In this document: one piece after another, positions 1 through 11,590 of the stretch
Numbering within the stretch: position 1 is the stretch's first letter
Layout of the letters: each line of letters starts with the position of its first letter
DNA from: Pogostemon cablin
Lineage: Eukaryota; Streptophyta; Magnoliopsida; Lamiales; Lamiaceae
Assembly: GCA_023678885.1 (NCBI GenBank)
Contig: CM042975.1
Span: forward strand, 27,321,405-27,385,404
DNA length: 64,000 nt
Direction of reading: 5' to 3'
Made by a program: the position numbers and the translations under genes
The notes under the pieces: model-generated
The model's input: the letters and a program-made list of their open reading frames with translations, nothing else
Told to the model about the DNA's origin: nothing
Databases searched by the model: none

Positions 1-1
1 G

Positions 2-208
2 CTAGAACTCTATGTGGAGAGAAGGAATAAGTGGTGCTCAAGAATGGAAAGGTTGATGGAATGTAAGCTCAAAAGAGTAGAATATTTAAAGCCAATCTCG
101 AAGGATGCAACTGAGGCCGTTACTTGCCACAAATGTCTAATAGAGGAAGAAGCACAAAGATTAAAATTTGATGGCAAGAACGAACGATATCCTTGGCCAT
201 TCCGATGA
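2..208 (+). CDS. C-terminal end of retroelement ORF of unknown function (partial)
   Basis: The open frame runs from the window edge to a TGA at 206-208. It matches the last ~68 residues of the 347-residue ORF in the concatemer at 22115, 26925 and 31735. Shared features are a basic RRNKW..RM.RLM segment, a Cys-His-Lys motif (CHK) and the terminal RYPWPFR followed by stop. I do not recognise the family and assign no function. The start lies outside the window. Confidence 0.6.
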   Translation, partial: LELYVERRNKWCSRMERLMECKLKRVEYLKPISKDATEAVTCHKCLIEEEAQRLKFDGKNERYPWPFR

Positions 209-1820
209 GTTCTCCAAGTTCTGTCCGGCTTGAAGAAGTTAAACTTAGCGCTAGATGGGAGGCAACCCATCATTATCTTTATTGCTTTATTTATTGCTTT
301 CAATAAGGATGATGGATTTGATTTTTGGTGTTTTGGTTTGATTTTTGTGTTTGTTGGTGTTTTGTGTAGAAATTATGTTGTGCTTGGTGTGGATGTGGAG
401 TATATTGGATTACGAGAAGAGCTACGAGGGATGCTTCAAAGGGAGTACCTATTATTTGGCTCAAACTTAATTCTAGCCTTAGCTAAAAAAATAAGTTTTG
501 GGGGGTTGAATTTTTATGCTCTCGTAGTTCTTATTTTATGAACATTTGCACCGGCGCACATAGTTTCCTTGTGTCTTATGTCTTTTGTCTTGTGTTTTTA
601 TATTTTTGTGATGTTCTTATTTTCTTGTGTTGTGAGTCTTTTTTTTTTAATATGAGTGATGATGTGTTGTTTGTGATAAGTGATGGCGAATTATGTTAAG
701 GATCTCTACTAGTTAAATTGTGACATATTCTATTTAACTTGTTCAATTTTAAAATGAATTGAGGTGTAATAAGTTCCTAAAGGTTCGAGCAAAAGCTTGT
801 GAGCATTTGAGCCTTAACCGTGCATCCATGGTTATTTCTTCATGACTGAATCGATTGAGCCTTGATAAGCTAGAACTTGCTTGTGGACTACAGGAATGAG
901 CCCGATTGGTGGAGGTTAGTGAGATGATCTTAGGCCATCCTTGTTCTTTAAATTCATTGCCATATATTTCCTTACCTTATACATCATCCCTAGTTAGCCA
1001 CTTTGAGCCTTTAAGCCTATTTCTTGTGAATTAAACACATTATAAGCCATGATTACCCACTTAAGCCTTATATATATATACCTTTTGTGTGGGTGATTGA
1101 GGAGATGGTGGTCTACACGGTTTGATGTGAGAATTGTGCAAGAGAAAGAGGGAAATGGTAACCAAGCAATAAAATGATGAAAAGAGCTCAAGCAAATATA
1201 CATGCTACTTCAAAGCAAGAAAAAAAAGGAGCAAAATCAACAAAAATATGCTCATGCAAGTAAAAAGTCAAAAGGAAGAAAGCATGAAATCAAAAGAAGC
1301 TCAAGAAACACAAAGAATGATTATGATAAGTGCTTGTGTTTAGAAAAGAAAAGAAAGGAAGATAGAAACGTGAAGAAGTTGAAGAAGTTGATCATCTCTT
1401 CGATTACTTATACTCGATAAGTCACTCTTATCCAAATTCTCCCTACCCTTACCAAAAAGCCTAACATTACATCCAAAAGATAAAGACCTTTTTGATCATT
1501 AGTTAAAGCCTTGGTGGCTTGTGAATGTAGTCCACGAGTAAGCATATGGTGCGTCGGGCCAATCGGTTGATGAGTGTTGATTTACCTTATCTTAATAGAG
1601 TGTTGAGTGCATTTGATGTCCGATGTGAGACTTGGATCAAAAGGGACTATATTACTCATTAATCCCTTTGAATTGAACTTGTTAATTTTTCATGTTATGA
1701 GTTTAATGTTGTAAAGTGACTTGATATGATTTGTAGTCCTTATTGCTTATGATATGTTATTGCTTATGTTCGTTAGGACTTTTTCTAGGTTAAAATTTCT
1801 TCTCTTGTTTTATCATTTTC
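209..1820 (+). other. Non-coding internal region of the LTR element, with an extra polypurine tract
   Basis: No convincing gene is seen. A first PPT-like tract (aagttttggggggttg) sits at about 493-508, shortly after the ORF, and the true PPT lies at 1846-1858. The stretch shares scattered blocks with the internal regions of the concatemer. Short open frames here are not conserved between the two families. Confidence 0.55.
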
Positions 1821-1858
1821 GTTGTTCGGGGACGAACAACACTTTAAGTTTGGGGGGT
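1821..1858 (+). other. Hairpin plus polypurine tract upstream of 3' LTR
   Basis: A near-perfect inverted repeat (arms gttgttcg and cgaacaac, 1821-1840) is followed by the purine tract aagtttggggggt, which ends directly at the LTR start (1859). The PPT primes plus-strand synthesis in LTR elements. The same hairpin-then-PPT order occurs in the related concatemer. Confidence 0.65.
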
Positions 1859-3345
1859 TGATCGTCGCTATTTTCACCTAAATTTTATATCATTTTTGTG
1901 TGTGTTTTCGTCTTTTTGTTTCGTATTTTTGTATCTTTTTATATTATATTTTGGGAAAATGATGATGATGAGTTTCATGTCTTTGAATAGGTGATTATGA
2001 AGATAAATGGTGAAGAAAAAGCATGAAGAAAGGAGAAAGTTGAAGAAAATAAAGAATTAGTCAAAATGCATAAAAACACGCCCGTGTTTTTATGCAGTGC
2101 CCGTGTTTTTCTGCAGGTGCTAAAACTTACAGAAAGCTGAAAAATTACAAGAAAACACGGGCAGATGCAGGAAAACACGCTCGTGTTTTCTTTCACTTGG
2201 CCTAAAATCGCATTTTACACCTTTGTGCGATTTCCAGGTGTGTTGAGGGGGTATAAATACCCCCAATATCATCATTTGAAGGCAGAAAATCAAGGGTTTT
2301 GGGTGCCCACACACATCACACACCATTCTACCCATTTTACACCTCCATCTTCATCCATCTTCCATCTTCCATCTCATCCGTCTATCCTTTATTCCATCCA
2401 TTCCACTAATCCACCAATCTAAGAAGGGAAGAACATCAAAGAGTGAAGATTGGAGCATGTTGAAGGAAGAGAAGGCCAACTTCAAAAGGGAAGCCCATCA
2501 ACCTTTGATTTGTTGTTTTCTTCATTATTTAGCTCATTTGGAGCATTCCATGGACAATATTGATTTTGTAATGATTTATAGTGGCTAATCTTCATGTGAT
2601 GCTAGTAATATGATTGGTGAAGGATAATGTAGATTTTGCACGCCACGTGTTCGAAGAAACGATTGTATGAATATTTTCTATCATGAATGCTTATTCTCAT
2701 TTCGTGTATGATTTGTGTGGTTAAATTTTCTATTCATAGTGTTAGGATGGCCATTCCAATATTATGCTTAGTGATTTAATTGAATCGTTGATTGCACGAG
2801 ATGACTTAGTTAGTGTGAGGGGAGGTAAGCCATACCCTTCTTGTGCTTAGAACCTCATGATAGGACATTAGTGATGAACTAGTGAGGGAAACCCAACTTA
2901 TGATAATAGTACCTTCATGGGAATTGAGAGTAAGACACAATCCTAGGAGATTTAAACTTGTAAAAGAGTTGATAACCTAATTGCCTTGGCCATAGGGATT
3001 AGGGGTACATAAGTGATTGCCCTTAATATCATAACATGATGACCTTCAAAGCATGTGTGTGTGTGAATCTACATGAGTCTTTTCCATTATATTGCTTGCC
3101 TTACATACTTCTTAGATTGATCACCATCACCCATTACCCATCTCATATGTACATTTTCTATCCTTTAATTGCTTTCTTAGGTAGTTTGTAGTGTTAATCA
3201 CTCCCTCCTTTTATTGATTAGTACTTCTAGAGTGAAACATCTTTCGAATACGGATACATCACTTTCTCCCTTGGGTTCGATATTATAAATTTTGCACTTG
3301 GTCACCACGTGTACTCACAATGATAGAGTACGCTTACTCTTATCA
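1859..3345 (+). repeat. 3' LTR of Athila-like element (1487 bp)
   Basis: It starts TGATCG directly after the PPT and ends TTATCA, giving canonical TG...CA ends. A TATA-like tataaatac near 2250 could be the LTR promoter. A cluster of short palindromes with cacg cores lies at 2070-2195. No second copy is available for age estimation. Confidence 0.65.
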
Positions 3346-3733
3346 ATTTGTACCAAAATTAAGACTAAGTTCAACAGGTAATATATTTATTTCTCGGTTT
3401 CATTTCTATAAGAAAAATTATTTACACAGATTATGTTCATAAATTGAAAAATAAAAAAATTAATAGATCGTTCACTTAAAATTGTTATTATATTTTAAAA
3501 AATAAAAACCTTCTCTCATACATTTTTATGAATATCCTAAAAACTACATTTAAACCTAGGCATAATTTGATTATAGACATTTTAATTAATTATATTATAA
3601 AAGGGCTTCCTATAACCTTATATATAAATATCTCATAAATTAGTTGTAATCAAACCAATGATTAATTTCTTAAACCAAGTATTTGTTATTCCAAGTAATC
3701 AAATCAAATATTAAATAATATACTATTGTAATA
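3346..3733. other. AT-rich spacer, no gene seen
   Basis: No open frame or recognisable repeat is seen between the LTR end and the Stowaway element. Confidence 0.5.
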
Positions 3734-4016
3734 CTCCCTCCGTCCCACACTTATGTTCACACTTTTTGTTTTCGTCCGTCCCACACTTATGTTCACCATC
3801 CAAAAAAAAAAAACTTCACATTAACCAAAAACCTCAAAAGTTATCTTAATTTCAAAAATAGCACTTCCACCTAACACACATAACATACTTTATAATTTAT
3901 TTATTACCTAAAAATACTACAATACCCCTAAAAAGTCAATAAAATTGGTCAAAAAGTAATTTTTCTTAAACTCCGTATCTACAGTGTCGGTGAACTTAAC
4001 AATAGAACGGAGGGAG
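3734..4016. mobile_element. Stowaway-like MITE
   Basis: The terminal inverted repeats are ctccctccgt and acggagggag, flanked on both sides by TA, the target duplication of Tc1/mariner-type Stowaway MITEs. It is 283 bp and has no coding capacity. The interior resembles the outer element at 12320-12844. Confidence 0.8.
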
Positions 4017-4076
4017 TATATTTTAGTTTGAGAAATATAATATTTTAATATATAATCGGTAGTTGTTAGGGATTAT

Positions 4077-5581
4077 AGCGGGTAGGATATCCAATCTAGG
4101 GGTATCTGTACGTACTCGTATCCATTTAAATATAAACTACTCATTTTCGTACACGTTTCATTAAAAAAATATATTATGATACTCATACCCGTCTCAAACT
4201 CGTTTATCAATACCTGTAGATTACACATACCCATTTAATACTAATTTATTTTAAAAAATATTTATATTTAAAATAAATATAATTAAATAAAAATTATAAT
4301 TAGTAATATATATTTGTAATATATTTATATTTTTAGTGTTTAAATTAATGTATTAATAAATTTATATACGTATATTTTTTTTTTAAATTAATATTTTAAT
4401 AAAGATTATATTATTGTTAATTAATTATGAATTATATATAATATGAACTTTATTATTTTTAATATGATCAAATAAATTTTATAACTATTAATTAATTATA
4501 TAATTATTTCATAACATATTATATAATATAGATAAAATTTTTTGTATAATTTTAATATTTGTGGATACCTGATTCATACACGTACACAATTCAAATTCTA
4601 ATGATATTTTTTTGAACTACCCCTGAAAAATATAATTATTAATATATATTTATAATGTATTTATATACTTATGACTAAAAATCGATGTCTATCACCGCCT
4701 ACTTTTAACATTAGTGACTTCAACATCTACTGGCTGGTGAAATAGATATTAATCAACATGTTTATCGTAGTGCATATTGAATACAAAAATATTATAATTT
4801 TTTATTTTAATTTTAAATTCTAATGATATTTTTTTGAACTACTCGTACTCTTTTTTTAGAGTGTTTATTAATTATGTAAGATGTTTTATTATTTCGTAAT
4901 ACTCATACCCATGTATAAATAAATATCATTTAAAAATTAATATTTTAAAAATTCATTACAATATTTGTATCCGTCCCAAGTCTTTTAGTAGACGATGGGT
5001 TCTGGCCTCCCCCGAATTATTCGGTCTATAGATCGGATACCGGTACATAAAAAAATACTTGTAAATTATTCATACCCATTTAATACTATTTTTAAAGTAT
5101 TTTTTTATTGATTAAAATTAATATTTTAAATGAACTTATACTATTACTGATTAAATATAAAATAAATATAATATAATTCTATTACAAAAATATGACCTAA
5201 ACTCTAATTTTATAAGTTATTATAATAATAATTGAGTAATATTACAATAAATCCTAAACCCTAAAACCAAAAATACTCGTAAATTACTCATACCCATTTA
5301 ATACTATTTTTAAAGTATTTTTTCATTGATTAAAATTAATATTTTAAATGAACTTATACTATTACTGATTATGCACATAATAATATATAGTACAATATTA
5401 ACACTCTTAAGGTACCACAAAATTAAATAATAGATTTTATGTTATATTTAATTAATAATAGTATACTAATTTTTAATAAAAAATTAATTTAAAATGAGAC
5501 GTGTACGAATACGGGTAATTAATATTTAAACAGATATGAGTATCCCAAAATAAGCGGATACCTTACCCATTATCATCTCTA
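4077..5581. mobile_element. hAT-like non-autonomous repeat, degenerate
   Basis: The left edge tagggattatagcgggta and the right edge tacccattatcatctcta form imperfect inverted repeats of the TAGGGATGRYAATGGGTA kind often seen in plant hAT derivatives. The interior is rich in repeated cgtatcc and cataccc words and has a direct repeat of about 90 bp (around 5060-5150 and 5275-5370). I found no matching 8-bp target duplication, so the limits are uncertain and several insertions may be superimposed. Confidence 0.4.
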
Positions 5582-5909
5582 TTCCTACATGCTATAACTT
5601 CACACTTTTTTTTATCTCAAAATTTAATCAATTTTCAAACCTTTGATCTCAAAGAATTACAATATGATAATACTTCCGCCTATTTTAAAGGTGGTCATTA
5701 CGTGAATTAATGATTTTTTTTTGTATAGTGGGTATTTGTTTATGCAATGAGTAGTGAGTCATATGTAGGACGATTTTACTAAAAGAAGAAAATTGATACA
5801 TTTGGAGTGAACATCCAAAATAGTAAAACAAAGATCTTTAGGATGGATGGAGGGGTTATATGCGAAAATAAAATAAAATAAAAATAAAAAAATAAATTAA
5901 TTAAATATC
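5582..5909. other. AT-rich spacer, no gene seen
   Basis: No gene is seen. Stretches near 5668 (acttccgcc) and 5840 (ggatggagggg) could be worn Stowaway ends but are too weak to call. Confidence 0.4.
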
Positions 5910-6218
5910 AACCATGTCCGTGCAACGCACGGGTTATGATAATATAATTCTACTAAACCCAAAAAGCATATCCCTAAACCCTAAATCAATATAATCTATT
6001 TAAATTAATTTTATAAGTTATTATAATAATTAAATAAAATTACCCTAAACCCTGAATCATATAATTAAAAATTAATATCATAATTGTGATGAATGGATGA
6101 GATTGAATAATGTGATGAACGGATGAGATTAAAAAAGGTTTAGTAATCAAAATTAATGGTATAGATTAAAAATTGGTTCAATTTTGACTTTTAAAGTGTG
6201 TTTTATTATATATAAAGA
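5910..6218 (-). mobile_element. Small Helitron-like remnant
   Basis: On the minus strand the 5' end reads TCTTTATATATAATAAAA, a form common at plant Helitron 5' ends. The other end carries the hairpin ccgtgc-aac-gcacgg (5918-5932) typical of the subterminal 3' stem. The expected CTAG-type terminus beyond the hairpin is not clear, so the 3' tip is probably lost. There is no coding capacity. Confidence 0.4.
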
Positions 6219-7176
6219 TTAAATAATTTTCCATTTTATTCATTTTTAAGAAAACTTAAATCAATTTCCCATTTACATCAAATAGTTCAACCTCTTGAAA
6301 AATACTTAAATTAATTCAAGCTCAATTTTCTTATTTTTCTTAAAAATACTTGAATGGATTCTTTAATGTAGTAATACTTAAATCGGTTCTAGTTCAATCA
6401 TTTATTCCTCTTGAAAATTACTTCAATCAATTCCCTAAAGATGAATCGATCTATTCTTTAGAAGTAAATCGTTTTTCTATTTGGAATCAATTCTAATTCA
6501 ATCTTTTATTTCTCTTGAAAAATACTTAAATCAATTCTCTAAAGGTGAATCGATCATTCTCTAGAGGTAAATTGTTTTTCTACTGAAATAAAATTTTATA
6601 TTGACTTGAATCGATTCTCAAAACGAATATATAGAAAGCTCTATTCCTTTGTAGAATTAAATATCATTAATTTTCTTCTATTTCAATGCTCAATTGTTCA
6701 TCTGGATAAATTTTTTTTTTCTCAATAGCTCATTTGGGTTTTACTCATTGAAATGTTGGGTGATAATTAAATTCAAGGGTATTTAAGGAATTTCATCTCA
6801 AAAATCAGTTGAATAAACGATCGCTGGTTGACCTTGTCTTTCTTCATCTGTATTGGTATGATCTGCAACCTTATACTTCTAATCTTTTTTCTTTCATGTC
6901 TCCGGTAGTACAAAAATTACAACTCCAATTTTTTCATCTGAGTTTATCATGTTTTTACATTTAAAAAAAAGAGTCACGCTTAAATGGAGGAGCAAGAAAT
7001 CTGTATTGCTCAACGAATTGCAGGTTTCGATTGTAAGAGACTATTTCTCACATCTTTCACTCACGTGCGGCTTGCCAGAATTGCCTGAGGGGTAGACGTG
7101 GAAGCCTAAGGAAGTGGGTTGTTGCAAGAAACAACTTAAGGAGGTTTTCGTGTTGCACAGATCAAGAGAAAATGGC
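6219..7176. other. Upstream region of NLR-1 with an imperfect ~105-bp tandem repeat
   Basis: Two imperfect copies of a unit of about 105 bp lie at about 6384-6482 and 6489-6585 (shared words cttgaaaa.tactt and gaatcgatc). A short ATG frame at 6984 opens and stops at about 7089 and could be a small upstream exon or upstream ORF of NLR-1. Nothing else is supportable. The NLR promoter presumably lies here, but I cannot place it. Confidence 0.4.
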
Positions 7177-9421
7177 ATGACCAAGAGTCAACTCATAGAA
7201 GTTTTTCTGGGTTTCCTTCATCAGTTACTCCACCATAATACTGATTCCTGGTGGCGTGGCCGTCGCCATGTAAAGATTCTTGAAACAGAGCTGAGGTTTC
7301 TCCACACCATTTTTGAGGACATATCATCAATGCTGCTTGACTGGAATGACCACCAATACGAAGCTCAATTCCAGGATCTCATGGAAGAGTTCGAAGCAGT
7401 GGCCAATCAAGCTGGATGTTTTATTCATTCCATGTTATTTTCAACTCATTTGGGGTTTCGAGAAACAGAGGAGCTTGCTGCTGCTATACATGGTGTCGAT
7501 TGCTTGAAAGCAACTCTTAAATCATCTGATATCATCACCACACCACCTTGTACAACTCCGAGGACTTCTACGGTCAATTCCGTCATCTTTTTTGTTTCTC
7601 TTGTTAATGATGTGCAAGATCTGTTGCAGGGAGAGGATGATCGGATTATTAATACTGATGTAAAGGATCAAATAAACCTTCTTTATCAGGGGCTAATATT
7701 TTTGCACTCCTCAATCAATGATATGAGATCACCACAGTTCTATGAAATTGTGCAACGTGTGACGCACAATATTGGAAATATTGCACACCAAGCTCAATAT
7801 CTTATCTCCACGTTTCTGGTGAAAGATGCTCCTCTCTGGTATGTCGTTATTAGGCTCACTTACCTTAACCAAAGGATTCATCTTACTAAAAATGAGCTCC
7901 AAGTAATAAAAGAGAAGTACAAAGTTCGAGGCTTGAAAATGAAAAGGCAGCTGTCATTGCCGCATGAGATCACAAAGAATAATTCAAATGACACAATGAA
8001 TGGTTTTGAGAATGAAACAATGAGTATTTTGGATCACTTAGTTGGAGGAAGGAAGAGCCGTCAAGTCATTTCAATCTATGGTATGCCTGGACTTGGTAAG
8101 ACAACTTTAGCAAAAAAATTGTACAATCATCCCTTTGTTAGAGAAAAGTTTGACAAACTCTCATGGTTCCTGGTTTCCCAAACATATAGGATACAGAGTA
8201 TCCTAATTGACATTTTGATTCATATAAATAATGATCTTGGTGAAGATAGGATCTTGAATATGGAAGAAGAAACATTAGTAGAACACATTTACAAAACTTT
8301 GAAGGGAAGAAGATACCTTGTTGTGATGGATGATTTATGGGACTCAACTTTGTGGGATGAGTTGCAAAGATGTCTCCCTGATGATGGAAATGGAAGCAGG
8401 GTACTGCTCACTAGTAGGAATAAAGGTGTGGCTCCACCTAATAGCATAATTCATGAGCTGCCTTTTTTGTCTGTTGAGCAATGTTGGGAGCTTTTACAGA
8501 AGAAGGTGTTTTTTCACAATAGAAATTGCCCTCCTCAACTCCAAATGATAGGAAAGACAATTGCTGCGAAATGCCGAGGACTACCACTCACAGTATGTGT
8601 TATTGCTGGCGTTCTTTCAAGCATGGATGAGGACGAAAGTGTATGGGAAAAAGTGGGAGAAAGTTTAGCCTCCTATGTTAAATATGGTGCATACAATATA
8701 GTGATGCAAATTTTGGAATTGAGTTACTATCATCTTCCAAACCATTTGAAGTCGTGCTTTCTTTCTTTTAGATCATATAAAGAAGACGAAGAGATCTCCG
8801 TGGAAAAGCTGAAGAGATTTTGGATTGCAAAAGGATTCATACGCAAAGAAAATGAGAGGAGTATGGAAAATGTAGCAGAAGAATATATAATGGAGCTAAT
8901 TGATAGAAGTCTAGTAATGGTTGCCAAAAGACGGTTAGACGGTAGAGGAGTGAAAGCTTGTGTTGTACATGGTTTATTGCGGGACTTTTGTTTGAAAATA
9001 TCTCAAGGAGAAGGCTTTTGGCAATATTGGAGTGATGAGTAAGTTGTATGTACTTGAATTTTTACTCTGTTGTTATATTGATTATTGATTATCTCTACAT
9101 GGTTAAACACTCAAAGTCTTGTCTTGTGTTTTTTTCCAATTCAGGTTGACCTCACGTTTTAGGTTTGGTGTTTATGTAGAAGCACTTGAACGCAAATGTG
9201 CAACTTTGTGGCTTAGCCAACACGAACACTCTTTTTCTAGCGACGGTCAGGCCTCATCATATGTTCGGGACATGAGATCACTGAGAGTCTTGTATTTCTA
9301 CGACTCTGATAATTGTGACTGTCGTTGTTATATTCTTAGAGTAGAGTATCTCATCAACTTGAGGTACTTGTTTATTGACAAGGTCCCAACATGGATCGAA
9401 AATCTAGTGAATCTGGAATAA
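7177..9421 (+). CDS. NLR-1: CC-NB-ARC-LRR resistance-type protein, R1-like, LRR truncated by frameshift
   Basis: This is a cytosolic immune-receptor type ATPase. The first in-frame ATG after the upstream stop (7093) is 7177. Exon 1 (7177-9038) joins exon 2 (9145-9421) in frame across a GT-AG intron, giving 712 residues. A long N-terminal helical region (about 1-270) of the R1 type precedes NB-ARC. Visible NB-ARC motifs are the P-loop GMPGLGKTT (302-310), kinase-2 RYLVVMDDLW (379-388), RNBS-B GSRVLLTSR (406-414) and GLPL (468-471). The MHD position reads VHG (597-599), so its Asp is replaced. The frame stops just after the first LRR, although LRR-coding sequence continues to 10240. R1-type proteins normally have a full LRR, so this is a truncated allele, a pseudogene, or a sequencing indel. 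Family assignment is firm; functionality is doubtful. Confidence 0.8.
9039..9144 (+). other. Intron of NLR-1
   Basis: The donor is gtaagt at 9039 and the acceptor ttccaattcag ends at 9144. Splicing joins exon 1 (two bases over) to exon 2 in the frame that encodes LTSRFRFG and then LRR-like residues. This position, between NB-ARC and LRR, is plausible for an NLR intron. Confidence 0.75.
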
Positions 9422-10240
9422 GTGTCATGAGACAGTGTATCTACCCCCAACAATTGTGAAATTGAACAAGTTGAGGTACGTCCATGCAGACAGAGCAGAG
9501 CAGAATACAGTGAAGACTGGAATAGTGGTTGCACAAGCAGCAACAAGTTAGAGTATCTCTCAGGTTTAGTAATCAAGAAGTCCAAGGACGAAGAGTTGTT
9601 GAGATGCTCATCCCATCTTCGCAAACTCAAATGCACATATGACTTAGTGTCATCTGATTTGGACGAGAGGGAATACCTGCATTTTGATCTAGGCTTCCTC
9701 ACTCGACTCCACTCGCTCTCCCTAACATTCTTACAGACTTACCGGGGATTCGAATTACAGGAATTTAGATTCCCCAGAAACATTAGAAAGCTGAAGCTTG
9801 GTTGGTTAAGGATGAGATGGGAGAAGATGCAATCAGTGGTTGGAAGATTGGAACACCTGGAGCTTCTCAAACTATGTGATGCTTTTGTGGGAGATGTATG
9901 GGATACAAGAAATGGGGAATTTCAGAAGTTGAGGTTCCTGGAATTGGAATATATGTCACTGTGTGAATGGAATGTGAGCTCAAGTGAACACTTTCCTAAA
10001 CTTCAACACTTAGTGTTGAGGCACTGCCAAGATCTGAAAGAGATTCCTAGTGAAATGGGTGTAATCGCAACACTCGATCGGATTGAGGTGAGGGGGAAAT
10101 GTTTGGATTCATTAAGAGAGTCAGTTGAGAGAATAAAGGAAGAACAAGTAGATATGGGAAATGAACAACTCAACGTCATCGTCGATGCTACTGAACTTTT
10201 GAGGATTTTGGTTCAATTGTGGAGGAAAGTGTATAGCTAG
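9422..10240 (+). pseudogene. NLR-1 LRR region beyond the frameshift
   Basis: Sequence after the TAA at 9419-9421 still encodes LRRs. A stretch of about 75 bases reads in the next frame (residues VYLPPTIVKLNKLRYVHADRA, interrupted here for length), then the original frame resumes near 9495. It stays open through LRR-like residues (HLRKLKC..., FPKLQHLVLRHCQDLKEIP) to the stop at 10238-10240. The end DLKEIP...LD.IEV plus a Gln/Glu-rich tail is how R1-like NLRs usually finish. Two compensating single-base indels would explain the pattern. Confidence 0.65.
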
Positions 10241-10379
10241 CTATATTTTTAGTATGAATCATTTTTACATGTTATTAAAATTTAGAATATAATTTTTTAT
10301 TGTTTTTCAGTATGAATTTCTTAGGATTTGTGCCTTATCAATATCTTTAGCGTCTCCATTTTCAAAGTAAACAATTAAG

Positions 10380-11147
10380 CATAGTATAATTCCTTCAGGA
10401 CAGGACAGGGTTTGAGCGTATATAACTACATGGTTTCACAAACTAATGAGGAGAAAGCAAAACGTTGTTATTTCACTCCCAAAAAACCATTATTACGAGA
10501 AAGATAATATCATCAGCAGAAGAGAAAAACCAAGACTGTTGGTTATTTATATACACACCTTTGCAGCCAGTGGCGGACGTACTAGGTGGGTAGGAGGGCA
10601 CTGGGCCTCCCTGAACTTCTAAAAATTACTTGTATAGATATATAAATTTTTTTGAAATACCTTTGTGTCCAAGTGGTAAAGTGAGGATGTTTTAGTTTTA
10701 AAGGTCCCGTTTTATTTTTTTCCCCTCTTCTATTTCTTTTATTTATTTATTTTCCCTCTAAATAACATATTTATTTAATAATTTTAATGACTTTAGTTTC
10801 AAAATTGTTATTCTTACATAATACAATTAAAAATACTAAAACATCTTTAGAAAAATGTTAATAAAAGTTGGTAAATAAAATAATTCTTCTTAAAATTTGT
10901 AGAACAAAAAACACGAACTATTGTATGAGAAAAGTTGGGCCCCCCTCGACGAAAATCCTGCGTCCGCCACTGTTTGCAGCTAATAGGATGTGTAGTAGTA
11001 TCCATGTTGTGGCATTCCATAAGCCATGGAAGCATCATAATAACCTGCATTGCTCGTTATCTTGGCCAATCCCAGCTGCCCTTGCATCCCACCACTCGCA
11101 TACTGCTGTTCCTGTGTCCATATCGGCTATCTGCACGTAAGGAGGCG
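10380..11147 (-). pseudogene. Duplicated 3' tail of the ANTH gene (truncated)
   Basis: This stretch copies the 3' flank and last codons of the ANTH gene at 39846-40236 in the same orientation. Shared words include gcaaaacgttgttatttcactccc and gtgtagtagtatccatgttgtgg (each shown in part). The stop codon is at 10980-10982. The coding tail is recognisable to about 11147, where similarity ends at cacgtaaggagg. It lacks the block encoding part of the Gln-rich tail and has no ANTH domain, so it cannot make the protein. It is interrupted by the hAT at 10568-10972. Confidence 0.8.
10568..10972. mobile_element. Small non-autonomous hAT transposon
   Basis: The terminal inverted repeats are cagtggcggacg and cgtccgccactg. 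They are flanked by a perfect 8-bp target duplication TTTGCAGC (10560-10567 and 10973-10980), diagnostic for hAT. It is 405 bp with no transposase. It sits in the duplicated ANTH tail and is absent from the original copy near 40020. Confidence 0.9.
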
Positions 11148-11590
11148 GGAAAATAGATCATGGTAAAAAGCAATTAAATGAAATATACCCCTAGAATTAT
11201 GATTTAAGATTATGAACCACTAGGTGAAATTGTCACATACAATCTTAGATGTATTCAAATTTGCACCCTACGCAAGGTAAAACATCATTTTCTTTGTTTC
11301 ATGACCATATTTAATTCCATAAATCAGCAAATTAATTCATTTCATTTACTTTATTAATGGATGTAATAATGTTATAGTACATGAGTTTTAGTGGTTAACA
11401 GAGAATTTAAGTATTCAAATGAATCTAGATTTTTTAGGGTCAAGTGTGTTGTAATGGGTCCTGTAAATATAATCTCCTTGTTTATATTCAAATGAGAAAA
11501 TTTGGGAGAACATAATATGATTTGAGTGACTTTTCTTCACATATCTCTTAGTATTGGGTTTGTATAGAGACAATAAAGCGGGCTAGGAAT
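11148..11590. other. Spacer, no gene seen
   Basis: AT-rich sequence after the duplication breakpoint, with no supportable open frame or repeat. Confidence 0.45.

Larger units (their letters stand above)
1..3345 (+). mobile_element. 3' part of Athila-like non-autonomous LTR retrotransposon
   Basis: The window opens inside the internal region of an LTR element. In order it shows the last codons of an ORF, about 1.65 kb of non-coding internal sequence, a polypurine tract and a complete 3' LTR. It is related to the concatemer at 19998-36402: the ORF C-terminus is shared, as are short blocks in the non-coding part (for example the gatcttaggccatc motif near 924) and the LTR motif cccttgggttcgata. 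It differs clearly in LTR sequence and length, so it is a sister family. No zinc knuckle, protease, integrase or reverse transcriptase is visible. The 5' LTR and 5' target duplication lie outside the window, so insertion boundaries cannot be confirmed. Confidence 0.75.

Noticed and set aside
230..541. 103-codon hydrophobic frame after the left-edge ORF, considered as an env-like protein
   Set aside because: Not conserved in the related concatemer; no signal or transmembrane arrangement that could be supported.
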